From Hemileia vastatrix (Eukaryota; Basidiomycota; Pucciniomycetes; Pucciniales; Zaghouaniaceae): a DNA stretch of 64,000 nucleotides. Of this stretch, positions 33,568 to 45,107 are shown piece after piece; within the stretch, counting starts at the first letter, position 1; each line of letters opens with the position of its first letter. The stretch is taken from contig JASXTE010000015.1 of assembly GCA_030280995.1 (NCBI GenBank), positions 24,050,501 to 24,114,500 on the forward strand, in the 5' to 3' direction. The notes beneath the pieces are model-generated. The model did not search any database. It had not been told where the DNA came from and saw only the letters and a list, made by a program, of their open reading frames with translations. The position numbers were made by a program, and so were the translations under genes.

Positions 33568-36500
33568 TTATCTCTCCCAGTGCACAGAACCTCCATTTCT
33601 TAAGGACTGGAGTTGCCTTAAACCGCTTGAGATTCATTCTTTTTAAGGAGGATATCCCCTTCAGTTGTCTTATAGACTCTGGAGCTTCAATTTCTTTTGT
33701 TAGTTTATCTTTTGCCAAGGAGCTTCAACTAACATTTACAGATGTCGATCAAACTCCAATCTATTTGGTCAAATCAGAGGAACCCAAATATTGGGTAAGT
33801 AAGAAAGTTTTATGGGTTTTCAACTTTCCAAACTTTCCCCCCTTCGAGTGGGAATTATCAGTCTTGGACGCCCCAAGGATGGAAGATACCATTCTTGGCC
33901 ATAACTTTTTAACGCATTGGAATCCCAAAATTGATTGGACTAGGGGATTGATCACCCCACACTCTAAGTATATTTCTGATTCTTCAATGCAGGTCAATAG
34001 GGAGTTAAAAAACCCGCCTGACAACATCCTGCTAGAGGATGAATCTCTGCCAGATGACTTGCAAGCATCTGATCTTTTTCTAAATGAGCAATTGGCTAAC
34101 CCTTCTAGCTCGATGACTTCACTCGAAGAGGATTTAAATTGCCTCGAAGTAATCGAATTCCGCTCTCTCAATTCAGGTATCCCCTTGACAGATTCTCTCG
34201 AAGATGAAGAGGACAACCAAATCAACCTTGAAGCCATTAAATCAACTCTACCAGAAATCTACCATGATTTCCTTGATGTTTTCTCAATCTGCAAAGCCCA
34301 TAAGTTACCACCTCATCGACCCTACGACCATCAAATAGAGTTAATAGGCCCAGTACCTCCGGCAGGTCCTGTCTATTCTTTGTGGAAGGACGAATCTCAA
34401 GTTCTTCAAGACTACATTGCAGAGAATGTAGCCAAAGGTTTCATCAGAGCCAGTAAATCTCCAATCGGCTCCCCTGTCCTCTTTGTAAAAAAGAAGGACG
34501 GTAGTCTTAGGTTGTGTGTTGACTATAGAAAGCTCAACACAGTCACTAAGAAGAATGCATATCCTGTTCCTCCTATGTCATCACTTCTTACCCTTTTCAA
34601 TGGTGCTAATTTCTTTTCTAAAATTGATCTTAGAGGCGCTTACAATCTGATTCGCATTGCAGAAGGTCATGAACCACTGACTGCAATGCGCACTAGATTT
34701 GGTAGTTTTGAATATTTAGTTATGCCTTTTGGATTGTGTAACGCACCTTCAACTTTTCAAACTTTTGTTAATGACATCTTTCAAGATGTTGTTGAACAAT
34801 TTGTAGTCGTCTATTTAGATGATATTTTAATATTCTCGAAAACACTAGATGAACATATTCATCATGTTTGACAGGTCCTAAATTGACTTCGAGATCATGG
34901 TCTCTATGCCAAGCATAATAAATGCAAATTCCACCTCAAATCAATTGATTTTTTGGGTTTTACGTTTTCCACTGACGGTTTGGTCATGGATGACAAAAAA
35001 GTCCAGAAAATCCTGGAATGGCCTGAGCCCAAAACCATTAAATCACTCCAAGGATTTTTGGGTTTTGCAAACTTCTATAGAAGATTTATTAAAGATTACT
35101 CTAAAACTATTTCCAATCTTACTTCTCTTCTTAGAAAAGACATTCCTTTTGTTTTTAATTCTACAGCACAAAAGGAATTCGAAGCACTAAAAACGGCGTT
35201 CACCACAGCCCCAATTCTTTGACATTTTGATCCTTCTGCTTTGACAATAGTTGAGACAGATGTGAGCGATTATGCTATTGCAGGGGTCATCTCTCAATTA
35301 AATCCTGAAACAAATTTGTTTCATCCTGTTGCTTTTGAGTCACGCAAACTCATAGCCGCAGAATTAAATTATGAAATTCATGACAAAGAGCTTTTAGCTA
35401 TTATCCATTGTCTTAAAAAATGGCGTTCTTTTCTTCTCAGCCTAGATAGTCCTTTTTAAATTTTAACAGATCATAATGCTTTAAAATACTTCATGTCTTC
35501 CAAAGTGTTAACCAGGCGTCAAGCCAGGTGGGCTGAATTTTTGTCTGAATTTCCCTTCTCTATTTCCTATCGCCCAGGTAAGAACTGCATTGTCCCAGAT
35601 ATCTTGTCACATCGGGATGACATTTACCCACAGCGGGGGGACGCATTTGCTGACAAGAACCCAGAAAATGTGCAATCAATTTTCAACGAATCAATGTTAA
35701 CGACTCATCAACTTAATTCGATGACAATTCAATCTTTTCAAAATCCACTATCCAACATCCTCGAAGCTCAGTCGAAGGACGATTATTGTTTAGGGTTAAA
35801 AGACAAAATACTCTTGAAGCAAGGGGCCAAAAGATTTAGTATTGAATCAGGTCTATTAGTCTTCGAAGGTAGAGTAGTCATACCCAACAACAATGAGATA
35901 AAATTATGGATTTTCAACAGTCGACATGATTCTCCATTAGCTGGTCATTTTGGTGTTGATAAAACCTACCAGTTAATAGCGAGGGATTTCTTCTGGCCAG
36001 GTATGACCAGAGAAATCAAGGCCTATATAAAAGCTTGTTACAAATGTAATAGGAATAAGGCTCCCCGTCACCGGAAGCATGGTTTGCTTCAACCACTTCC
36101 TATTCCCTCTAATCCTTGGGAATCTTTATCAATGAATTTCATTTATCAACTTCCTTTTTCTAATGATTTTGATGCTATATTAGTAATAGTAGATAGATTT
36201 TCAAAAATGTCTATTTTCATTAAAACCACTACTACTGCTACAGCAGAAGATTTGTCAAAATTTTTTCTAGAACATGTATTTTCCAAACACGGCTTACCAA
36301 ATGATATTATTTCAGATATAGGCTCATTGTTTGTATCCACATTCTGGACCCAACTGTGTCGACAACTCAATATCACGAGGAACCTCTCCACGGCCTATCA
36401 CCCTGAAACCGACGGTCAAACAGAAAGAGTTGACCAAATCCTCGAACAATATCTTCGAATGTATGTCAGTTACCAACAAGACTATTGGACCACATGGTTA

Positions 36501-37181
36501 CCACTGGCCGAATTTGCTTATAATAACTCGACTCATTCTTCGACAAGACAATCTCCCTTCGAAACCATTTATGGACGACATCCTCGATTCAACTCAATCC
36601 ATGTAGGAACTAATCATCCTGTGGAACATTATCTTCGAACTATATCATGACTCCAAGAAGAACTTAAAACAAATTTGGAATTAGCGATTCGAAGATACAA
36701 GGAACAGGCTGACAAACATCGACAATCTGCTCCTTCCTTTAAACCAGGCGACAAAGTATGGCTCGATGCACGAAACATTCGAACAACACAACCATCAAAG
36801 AAACTGGCTGAAAAGCGCTTGAGACCATTCGAAATCGACTCTGAAGTCTCTAAAACTGCATTTCAACTCAAGTTACCTCCTAAATGGCAGGCGATTCACC
36901 CTGTTTTCCATGTATCTCTCCTGGAACTGGCTCGAGAAATATACCCGGGCAAGAACCAACCCCCTCCGGAACCAGTCGAAGTAGAAGATCATCTAGAGTG
37001 GTAAGTAAGTCATATCCTTGATTCAAGAATGCGCAAGGGGAAACTTCAATACCTCATGGAATGGGAAGGCTTCCTCGATGACTCAGACAAAACATCCTGG
37101 GAACCAGCCATCAATGTTTCTAATGCCCCTGAACTTCTAAAATCTTTTCATTTGAAATATCCTTTAAAACCAAAACCTTAA
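33532..37181 (+). pseudogene. Chromovirus pol: protease, RT, RNase H, integrase, chromodomain
   Basis: All parts lie in one frame, -1 relative to gag. Protease: LIDSGASISFVS. RT: LRLCVDYRKLN, MPFGLCNAPSTFQ and YLDDILIFS (about 34820). RNase H: ETDVSDYAIAGV, and ILTDHNALKYF after a stop. Integrase: HHCC zinc domain (HDSPLAGHFG, CYKCNRNK), core with SMNFIYQLP, DIGSLF and HPETDGQTERVDQ. The usual first core Asp and the Asp of SDIG are variant or retained respectively (SMNF where SMDF is usual). Chromodomain at 37005-37181: LQYLMEWEGF…SWEP. Stops at about 34870, 34893, 35220, 35457, 36648 and 37002 break the frame, most of them CGA to TGA. Confidence 0.92.
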
Positions 37182-38093
37182 AATTTCTTTTATTTTAAAT
37201 TTTCTTTTCTTTTTTTCTTTTCTTTATTTTTTCTCTTTCTCTTAAAATCTAAAACACCTCTTAAATTTCTTATCCTTGTTTTCTTTTTTTTTCTTTTTCT
37301 TTCTTCTCCTTCTATAAAAATTTTCTCCAAAACCAACTCAAATTAAAATCAAAATTTAAATTAAAATTTAAAATTAAAAATTAAAAATAAAATAAAATTT
37401 AAAAAAAAAAAAAAAAAAAAAAACAAATAAATAGAATAAACATAAATAATAAAATAAAAATAAAAAAATTTTAAATCTCTCTAAATGTTTTTTTTCTCTT
37501 CTCTTTTTCAATTCTCTAAATACATTCTTTTCTTAAATTTAAAATTCTCTTTAAAATTTTCTTTTCTAAAATTTATTCTCTCTTTAAACTTTCTTTCCTT
37601 CGAACCATCAAAATCTTGTACGAATAACGACACGACCATTTCCTCGAACTTAACTTCAACCTCTAAATCTCTTTATAAAATTCTTCGAACAAATGATTCT
37701 TCTTTTTCAAATTCTCTTTAAATTCTAATTCTGTTTTTTCTCTCTTTTCAACTATCTAAAATTCCTAAAACATCAATAAACAACTTTTCACAAATAACAA
37801 ATTCTTCTTTTATTAAATTCTCATTTCAACAAACTCATCTCAATCACCAACCATTTTTTTTCTTCTTTCTCTCTTCTCTTACATAATTTTTTCTTTTAAA
37901 CTTAAACTTCCTTCAATTAATAACTTCTTTCTTTTTCTTTCTTTATTTAAATTTCTTCTTTAAAATTCTAAAGCAAAATTTTATTTAAAACTTTTTTTTC
38001 TCTCTCTCCCAAATCATATAAAAAATAATATTCACCTTAAATACAATAAAATAATACAAAAAAAAAAAAAAAACTAAAGACAATTCTACTTTT
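37182..38093 (+). other. Low-complexity pyrimidine-rich spacer
   Basis: T/C-rich sequence with poly-A runs (37400-37422 and 38057-38073) between the chromodomain stop and the antisense gene. No gene seen. TTCGAAC words recur. Confidence 0.8.
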
Positions 38094-39046
38094 CTACTTC
38101 TTTACATCTCTCCCTTTCATTTCAAATTTTTCTCGAACCAATCCTTTCATCTTCTCCAAAATTACCCTTATCTCCTTCCTGCATTTCTCAAATACCTCCT
38201 CTTCTCCTACCGGAACCACCTCTCCAATCTCCAACAGTTCCTCTGCCACGTCGAAGGAAGCAGCGTCGATAATTGTATCGACCTCCCCACACAACTCTTC
38301 TGGGAACCTAACTCGTCGACCCTGACGAGGCTTCTTCGACCACACCTGGTCCAGCGTTTCCTCAGGTTCTTCGATTCCACCCGTGACCGGAGGGTTTTCC
38401 TCAGTTGGCAAAAGCGACGCAGGTTCCCCAATTGGGTCTTCAACAATGGCATTCGATGTCTAAACAAGAACTCATCAGTAACCTCATCCCTAAAAAAGCA
38501 ACAGATAAAACTTACTTCGAAGATGGGGTCAGGTTCTAAGAACAACCTTGGAGCCACCTCTACCTCTGCTTCTTTCTCCTCCTCGTCATCTTCAATGACC
38601 ACCCGTCGTTTTTTGGGTGTCCGCCTTGGAACAGGGACTTCATCCTCATCTTCCTCCACCAATTCGTCGATCTCTTCTTTGACACCCCGTTTTGAACCTG
38701 TGGCCTGGGTTACCCAGGTTGTGATCTCGTTATCTAGTTCCTTATCGTTCTCTCCAACTGAGACATCCCAAATATCTTTGACCACCTCTTTTTTTTTAGG
38801 GATCACCCAAAACTTAGTCTTGGTGAATCGTCATCCAATCTCTGCGTTCTTTGTCAACGCATCGCACGCCACTCGTCACCAATGGCAAAACTCGCATTTC
38901 TGGCGAGGGCCTCGAGTTGCCGTACTTTCAACACAAAAGTATTCCATTGCTTCACAAGCCGTGCAAGCCTGGGAAAACTGTCGCATAACCATTCCCCCAT
39001 CCGCTTTAGGGTGTGGAGGCGTAGGCGTTGGGGTAGGACAGTTCAT
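38094..39046 (-). pseudogene. Antisense zinc-cluster gene of the chromovirus
   Basis: It lies opposite to gag-pol, between pol and the 3' LTR. Exon 1 is 39046-38516, with a GT-AG intron of 56 bp (38515-38460, GTAAGT…TTTAG), and exon 2 is 38459-38094; the phases agree. After a Pro-rich start comes C-x2-C-x6-C-x12-C-x2-C-x6-C (CTAC…, then CEFC), followed by basic and acidic stretches (DELVEEDEDE, RRTPKKRR) and an acidic C-terminus with a charged helix. About 298 residues. Two TGA codons (one inside the second Cys motif, one about 15 codons later) break this copy, both followed by CGA. A TATATATA stands at 39080-39087, about 34-41 bp upstream of the ATG. I infer a nuclear zinc-binding accessory protein; the function is unknown to me. 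Confidence 0.65.
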
Positions 39047-39079
39047 TATATAATGAGGAAAGTAATAAACAAGAAAAGA

Positions 39080-39087
39080 TATATATA
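39080..39087 (-). promoter_or_regulatory. TATA-like box for the chromovirus antisense gene
   Basis: TATATATA is 34-41 bases upstream of the ATG at 39046, inside the element and next to the 3' LTR. It would give a very short 5' UTR. Confidence 0.45.
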
Positions 39088-39158
39088 GAGGAAAGGGAAA
39101 CTAGTGTGAGAAGATGGCTCAAGCTCAACGGAGCTCGCGATTCTTATACCTGGGCATC

Positions 39159-39928
39159 TGTCACGTGCCACGTGACACTCGAGGCAAAAGAAGCTCATTA
39201 AATCAATAATATTGAGTTCTAAATCTATACTCGAAGCGCAGGAAGCAATTCTCCATAGCAACTGAAATTCCCCTTTGTGTACTTACTATTCAACTGCGCT
39301 AGCCTAAACTCTAAATCTAAATTAGTCAATCTCTCAATAGTGTGTCTTAGTCTTAATTTCAATAAGCGACGCACAGCGCTATGATCAACGTAATAGTACA
39401 TTAGTATTTTAATTAAAAAGTTTGTTAATTAATTAAAAGGGGTAAATTGAACATGGACGGATATTAGCGAAGAGGGTCTAAGTGTATGTTATTAATGGTC
39501 TGTGGTATGGGAATGGTGCGATGAGAGGGAGGTCAATGCGAGGAGGAATAAAGGATATAAAAGGGTTGGGTTTTTGGTTTGACATTCCTTAGAATTAAAT
39601 TATAAAACGTATTTACATTTAATAGTGGTAAAATCTTTTAAGTTAAATCATTATTATTGTAACTTTCTTTATTTTCTCAATAATCATTTCTAAATCCTAA
39701 ATCTTTGATTGTTGAGTTTCCAACCCTTCGTGAGATCTTAAGAATTTCTATTACCTTTGAAACTATATTATAATTCTTCTCGAACATACCTCGAACCCGT
39801 AGCTCTTACTTTGAGTGACCTTCGAATCACTTCCTCGAATCATTCCTCTGTGCTTTGAAGAAGTTTCTAAATCCCTCATCTCACTTTCAGGAACATCCTC
39901 GACCTTGTGCGTAGGTCGTCCGGTGACA
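39159..39928 (+). repeat. Chromovirus 3' LTR
   Basis: 770 bp, TGTCACGTGCC…GGTGACA, same length as the 5' LTR, followed by TSD GTACG. Confidence 0.95.
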
Positions 39929-39933
39929 GTACG

Positions 39934-40935
39934 TCAACAAGGGCATCAAATTTATTAGCAACAAATTTTGAATTCCTTGGACTGTCACAATTATTACACA
40001 ATAAATAATCAATTATATTACTTTCATGGGATTACAGATCTCTCACTGAGGTAATATAATTATTTTAAAATTTATATATTATAAATTTATTATTAATCTT
40101 ATTCCCTTTGACATATACTTTTGAGCACGGTGTTAGGGAGTAAAAATTGTAAGGGACATGTTATTTATATTATTTATTTATACTACTTAATTTACTTAAC
40201 TTAGTTAATTGTAAGTACTACTTAAGTAAATAAATAAATAATTATTATTAAGAAGAAAGGTGTGGCTTCAACTCAGTAAAATAATTAATTATTATAACCG
40301 GGTAAGTCTAGTAGCCTGGCTGACAAGAAAGATGATTCAGAAGAAATTGATGATAATGAACATGAGTGAGTTAAACTTTCCATAGTAACTTCCTGGAAAA
40401 AAAAATTTATAAAACAAAAAAAATAAAAATAAAAAATAAATATATTAAAAAAAGAATGACCCCCAAAAATAAAAAATTAACAGTAAAATAATTGAAAAGA
40501 AAAAAAATATTTTTGGTAGAAAAAAAAATAAAAATTAGTTGCAAAATAATCAATAAAAAATTTTGAAAAAAATAAAAATTCAAAATAAAAACCTGAATTA
40601 TGTTTGAAATACAAGATAAAACAAATTCACCCAAAAAAAAAAATTAAATTAAATTCAGTTGCGAAAAAATTAAATAAATAAATAAAAATTACTTACCTGC
40701 TATTAAAAATATTTCTTGATGTCATTGAATCCAATTTATTTAAATATAATTAAAAAAAATAGATTTCAGTAAATTTCAGAATAATTAATTATTTGAAAAA
40801 ACAAACACAAATAAAAAAAATTAAATTACCTGATTTATTTTTGAAACAGGGTGAAATGTCCAGAAACTAAGGGAAAGAAACAAAAATCTGTAAAAAAAGT
40901 TAAAAAGCAGAGATTAGTCTTATTTTTTATTTAAA
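39934..40935. other. AT-rich stretch, nothing recognised
   Basis: A- and T-rich sequence with many AAATAAAA runs. No credible frame. Confidence 0.6.
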
Positions 40936-41510
40936 ATGCCCTCCAAAAAGTCCCCCCCTTTACCCCCTCAATCCCCCCTTTATCCCCTCCTTTCCTACCT
41001 CAAAACCCTCCCTTTACCCACTCTTTACCCCCCCTCTAACTCCTCCTTACCTGCCTCAACCCCCCCCCTTTACCCTCCCTTTACCCTTTCTTTACCCCCC
41101 CTTACCCACCTCAAACACCCCTTTTTTACCATCCCTTTACCCCCCCTTTACCCCCTCAGACCCGCCTCAAACCCCCCCCTACACCTAACTTATTGAATTG
41201 GTAATGATTTGTTAAGTTAGTGAACAATTATCAGTAATCTTTTACTATCTTATCAAATTGTTACCGATTCGATAAGTGGGGGGTGGGGGGGGTGTTTAAA
41301 GGTTTGAGGGGGTGAAGGGGGAGGTTTGAGGCGGGAAAGGAGGGGGTAAAGGGGGGGTTGAGGTGGGCAAGGAGGGATTAAAGGGGGGAGTTGAGGTAGC
41401 CAAGAAGGGTAGAAAGGGGGGTATGGAGGAAGACAAGGAGGGGGTAAAGGGGGGGACTTGAGGTGGCCAAGAAGGGGAGAAAGGAGGGGGGAAAGGAGGA
41501 TGATGAAGGG
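40936..41510. repeat. GC-skewed foldback: C-rich arm, spacer, G-rich arm
   Basis: 40945-41185 is made of C-run units (CCCCCTTTACCCCC, CTACCTCAAACCC) and 41278-41510 of their reverse complement (GGGGGTAAAGGGGG, GTTTGAGGCGGG). The inner flanks also pair: TTATTGAATTGGTAAT and the reverse of GTTACCGATTCGATAA. Open frames here are chance. Confidence 0.85.
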
Positions 41511-41854
41511 TGAAAAAAAAGATTAAAAAAATATAAAAAAGATAAAACAAAAAAAAAATTAGTCTAACCTTGAAAACCAAATAAAAAAGCACTTACAGGA
41601 CAAAAATAAAAGAAAAAAAAGAGAGAAAATAAATTATTAGCAAGTAAAAAAATCAAAAATAAGAAAAAAATGACTAACCTGGAGAGATAAGATGAGAAAT
41701 AGAGGAATGAAATAGAGGAATTGAAAATATTTGACAGATGTTTGAGCAGATGTTGAAAAGGATATGAGTGATGAATGAAAAAAAACACTGACAAAATATG
41801 CAATTTCATGTTGAGCTGGTGAAAGAAAACAAATGAGCCATCCAAAAAAAAGAA
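41511..41854. other. No gene recognised
   Basis: A-rich sequence between the foldback and an LTR-A fragment. Confidence 0.6.
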
Positions 41855-42366
41855 AAGCACTTCCCAGCCTTCTGGCACCAAGGCAGGGGGTCCGCACAAT
41901 GTCAGAAGGCCTTCCTAGAGGCGGTGGGACAACCCTGAAGCCAGAAAACCACCAAAAACCTCCAATAAAGCCCAAAATACTTAGAAAAATCCACCACAAC
42001 TACTAAAACCCTTAAATCACAGAATTAAGCTATGAAAACATTGGGACATAAAATATAGAGCCAAATTAGCTCTACTTAATGGTACTAAGCACTTATCCCT
42101 AAGACTTAAGTTTAGCCCTTAAAAGACAAAAAACAAAATTAAACAGCTATCTTTTAGAAATGAAAAATGAGAAAATGACCCCTTAAAACTTGGAATATGA
42201 AAAATATCATCAAGAAATAAAATATGGAGAAAAACCGGGCTATCCAATAATAATACCCACATACTTGTAGTCCCAATATTCACTGAATAGAAGCAGAAAA
42301 ACACTCAATTATTCAATCAATGCCAAACAGAGAATAAAAGGTGTCTGCCAATGTTGGAAGACCACA
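41855..42366 (-). repeat. LTR fragment of family A
   Basis: On the minus strand it starts TGTGGTCTTCCAACATTGG at 42366 and follows LTR-A for about 510 bp to the GCTTCAGG-like centre, then stops. Confidence 0.85.
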
Positions 42367-42466
42367 CCATAAATTCAAAATAAAAATGAATTGCATCAAA
42401 CAAAAATACCAAACCAAGTGAATAAAGTACACAAAGTGGACATTTGGAGAGCACCAAAATAAAATT

Positions 42467-44769
42467 TTAAAAGTTTTGTGAAGTGAAATGTTGGAGAGTA
42501 ATTGGCATTATAATGGAGCATATGCCAGTTGATTGAATGTTTTGGGAATCAAGGGTGGGGAGAGCTGGTGCTGGTTCAGGATGCTCTTCTTCATAAAGAT
42601 TGTTCCACTCATCCTTTAAATCAGCCAGGTTATTGTGGAGTATAACGCAATTAAAGATCCAAAGATTTGCTGTTTTGATCTCCAATTTTTTTTGAAATTG
42701 GATTCTGAGCTCCCAAAGACTATAAAATAGTCCCTTTAAAATACCTACAGCATATTCAATCCATAATCTTGATTGGGAAAGGTGATAATTAAATTTAATT
42801 TTTGGGGTCTTTTTCAAAGGTTACACCATGGAAAGCAGGTAAAATCTACTTCCCACTTGCACATGCTGAGTCTGCAAGGAGGTACTGAGATTCGTCAAAG
42901 TATGAGTCTGGGGTTTGAGAAATCCTCATTCTTTCAAAGACGGAGAGTCATGACATGATCCAGGGAAGCCACTGTGAAAAGCAATAAATTTTTTATTGAC
43001 ATCGCATATAAGTTGAACGGCAATAGAGTATCTAGAAGGAAGATAAAATGTTAGTTCATGAATGATGAGAAATTGGAGAAGATTTTGAATAAACCTTTTT
43101 TTGCGATCAAAATAATGGTCTCCATCATGAGCAGGCTTTTGATTTAAAGGTATAGCTGTGCCATAAACAAAACTGTCAGCCTAGGTATCCCCAGGACTGA
43201 GTATTTCCTATGGTTAAAATAAGATAACCTTAATTACATTGAGCTTATATCTTAAAGATAAGGTTAAAACACTTATATATATGGTTATAATACATACATA
43301 TATAATTATTACACTATTATATGACTTATAGTAGTTTAAATAGCTTATTCATAGCCTAATAATACTTATTAAGGTGTTAATGGAGTCATAATATACTTAT
43401 CTTAAGTGATATTAAGTAATTATAGACATACATAGGCTTATATGTATACATAAACCTCATATTCAGTGAAATATGTAGTTATATTAAGTATATTTAGGTC
43501 TATAAGTGGGTTTTAACCTCTTAATAGCCTATAAACTTTGTTTTTCTGCTTATTTAGGTCATATGGACATATTCAGTGGACTCACAATGCCTACAAAAGC
43601 ATATACAGCTATTTCAGGCACATATATCCAGTTTGGACAACTTAATCTGCTTCCTTGGATGGATTTTTCACAGATTTATGGGTTGGGAGATCATTACTTG
43701 GTTGATATGGATGCTTTGGGATGTTATTGGGGGCTTGGACAGCTAATTTGGTTCCTTTATATGCTTTGAGTTTCATCATATTCTCTTTGGATGAGTTATT
43801 TTACCTGTTTCTTTATGGTATCTGCTTTTATCTGTTTATTCTATTTATGGTATGGGTCTGTGGTATCATTAATTGTGATGGAGGGTCCTTACTGGAGGTC
43901 TGGGTGTTGAAACTGCTTGAAGTGTACGCCATGGAAAGGTGATGGGCCCTCAAAGTGCTGTAATTGCCGGGGATAGCAGTGACATTATCTGGATTGAAGG
44001 TCTGTGCACTCCAGTGGATTTTGGTACAAGTAAGGGAGGATTTGACGGGTTATTAGACATCACTTACTTACTACACATCAAATATACATTACAACACAAT
44101 TATTATCATACAGAAATATATTATAAAGCATCTATAAATTTGTATTATCTTTTTAAAAGCTATAACTATATTTTATTGATCTATTTTCTACCACTAGCAC
44201 ACATATAAATCCAAGTATTGTGAGTTTCTATTGAGAATAACTATTTTATTAGTCTTCTACTGAGGTTTAATCACTAAATCATTTATGAATAAGTAGTAGG
44301 ACAATTAATATTTACTATTAAATCATACTTAGATACTATCATACACTGACAAAAACGTACACAGCCAGGGAAAGCTTTGGCTTGCATTACTTGAGAGGAC
44401 TCAAGTTGCTGTTCTGGAGTTGGCCAAGCAAGTGTTTGAGACTTGAGGGAAAGGATAGCAATCATACAGCGCTTGTTGTATAATATCACAATACAATATT
44501 CTATGTTAAATAGATTATCCAAACGTCTTACAGCAGCAACATTTCCATTTGAGCCAAACAACATTGTGCGACAGCAAGTTGAATGGAAGGATTATGCTGT
44601 TTCTTATGGGAATTGTTAGGAAAGATAGGATGTTCAGAGATGAGTTGATAAAGTTTGAAGAAAGAATTGGGAGAAGTTCTAAATAGTTGAGTAAAGTTTG
44701 GTTGAGGAATGTAGAGAATGGAGCAGACATCATATCAGGGATCATGATAAAGATTTGTCCCCCTGGCAA
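42467..44769 (-). pseudogene. HARBI1-like (PIF/Harbinger) DDE transposase, interrupted by LTR-C
   Basis: N-terminal part 44769-44353: FGSNGNVAAVRRL, a helix-turn-helix-like ILYNKRCMIAILSLKSQTLAWPTPEQ, then FPGCVRF. After the 1.18-kb LTR the frame continues with VYGTAIPLNQKPAHDGDHYFDRKK, FPGSCHDS, and the C-terminal IEYAVGILKGLFYSLWELRIQF and NCVILHNNLADLKDEW (to about 42540). The usual first catalytic Asp (IDG in the family) reads VYG here. Short introns or shifts occur near 43090 and 42960. It lies next to the right end of F and is probably its transposase. Confidence 0.75.
43174..44352 (+). repeat. Solo LTR of family C (TSD AAAAC)
   Basis: 1179 bp, TGTCAGCCTAGG…ACACTGACA, flanked by AAAAC at 43169-43173 and 44353-44357. 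Homologous to 13888-15065. Confidence 0.92.
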
Positions 44770-45107
44770 TGAGGTAACACTTTTTGCAAAGAAAACACAA
44801 ATAGGCTAAAGCATCTTCCAAATAAAAGTCAGATTTATAGTAGAGAGCTAAAAGTAAAGTGATAGAATTCATAGTGGAGTGAAGTGGCTGTCTAGAAGAG
44901 AGGTGCTTCATTGTTGTTGGTAGTATAGGTTGTTGGTAGAAGGTTTAGGTGATGAGTGGGAAGTGGGAATTCACCGCCAAATGTGCAGTTGGGGTGTGTA
45001 GATAGAAAAAAACTTAAGTGTTTGCCATCAAAATTTAGTAGCATAGATTGAGGAGAGACTTAAGGATGGCATCAGCAATTATAAGTCATGTGACTTTCTT
45101 AAAAATC
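44770..45107. other. Right interior of transposon F, no gene recognised
   Basis: AT-rich sequence between the start of the transposase and the F right terminal region. It probably holds the transposase promoter. Confidence 0.45.

Larger units (their letters stand above)
31505..39928 (+). mobile_element. Complete chromovirus (Ty3 Tf1/sushi-type), TSD GTACG
   Basis: Two 770-bp LTRs (31505-32274 and 39159-39928), both TGTCAC…GTGACA, flanked by GTACG at 31500-31504 and 39929-39933. Inside: a self-priming type primer site, gag with zinc knuckle, a -1 frameshift signal, pol (protease, RT, RNase H, integrase) ending in a chromodomain, a low-complexity spacer, and an antisense gene with an intron. 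Order and chromodomain place it among chromoviruses. About ten nonsense codons, mostly CGA to TGA, inactivate it. Confidence 0.95.

Noticed and set aside
40936..41592. Pro/Ser-rich open frames on both strands
   Set aside because: Produced by the C-rich and G-rich foldback arms.
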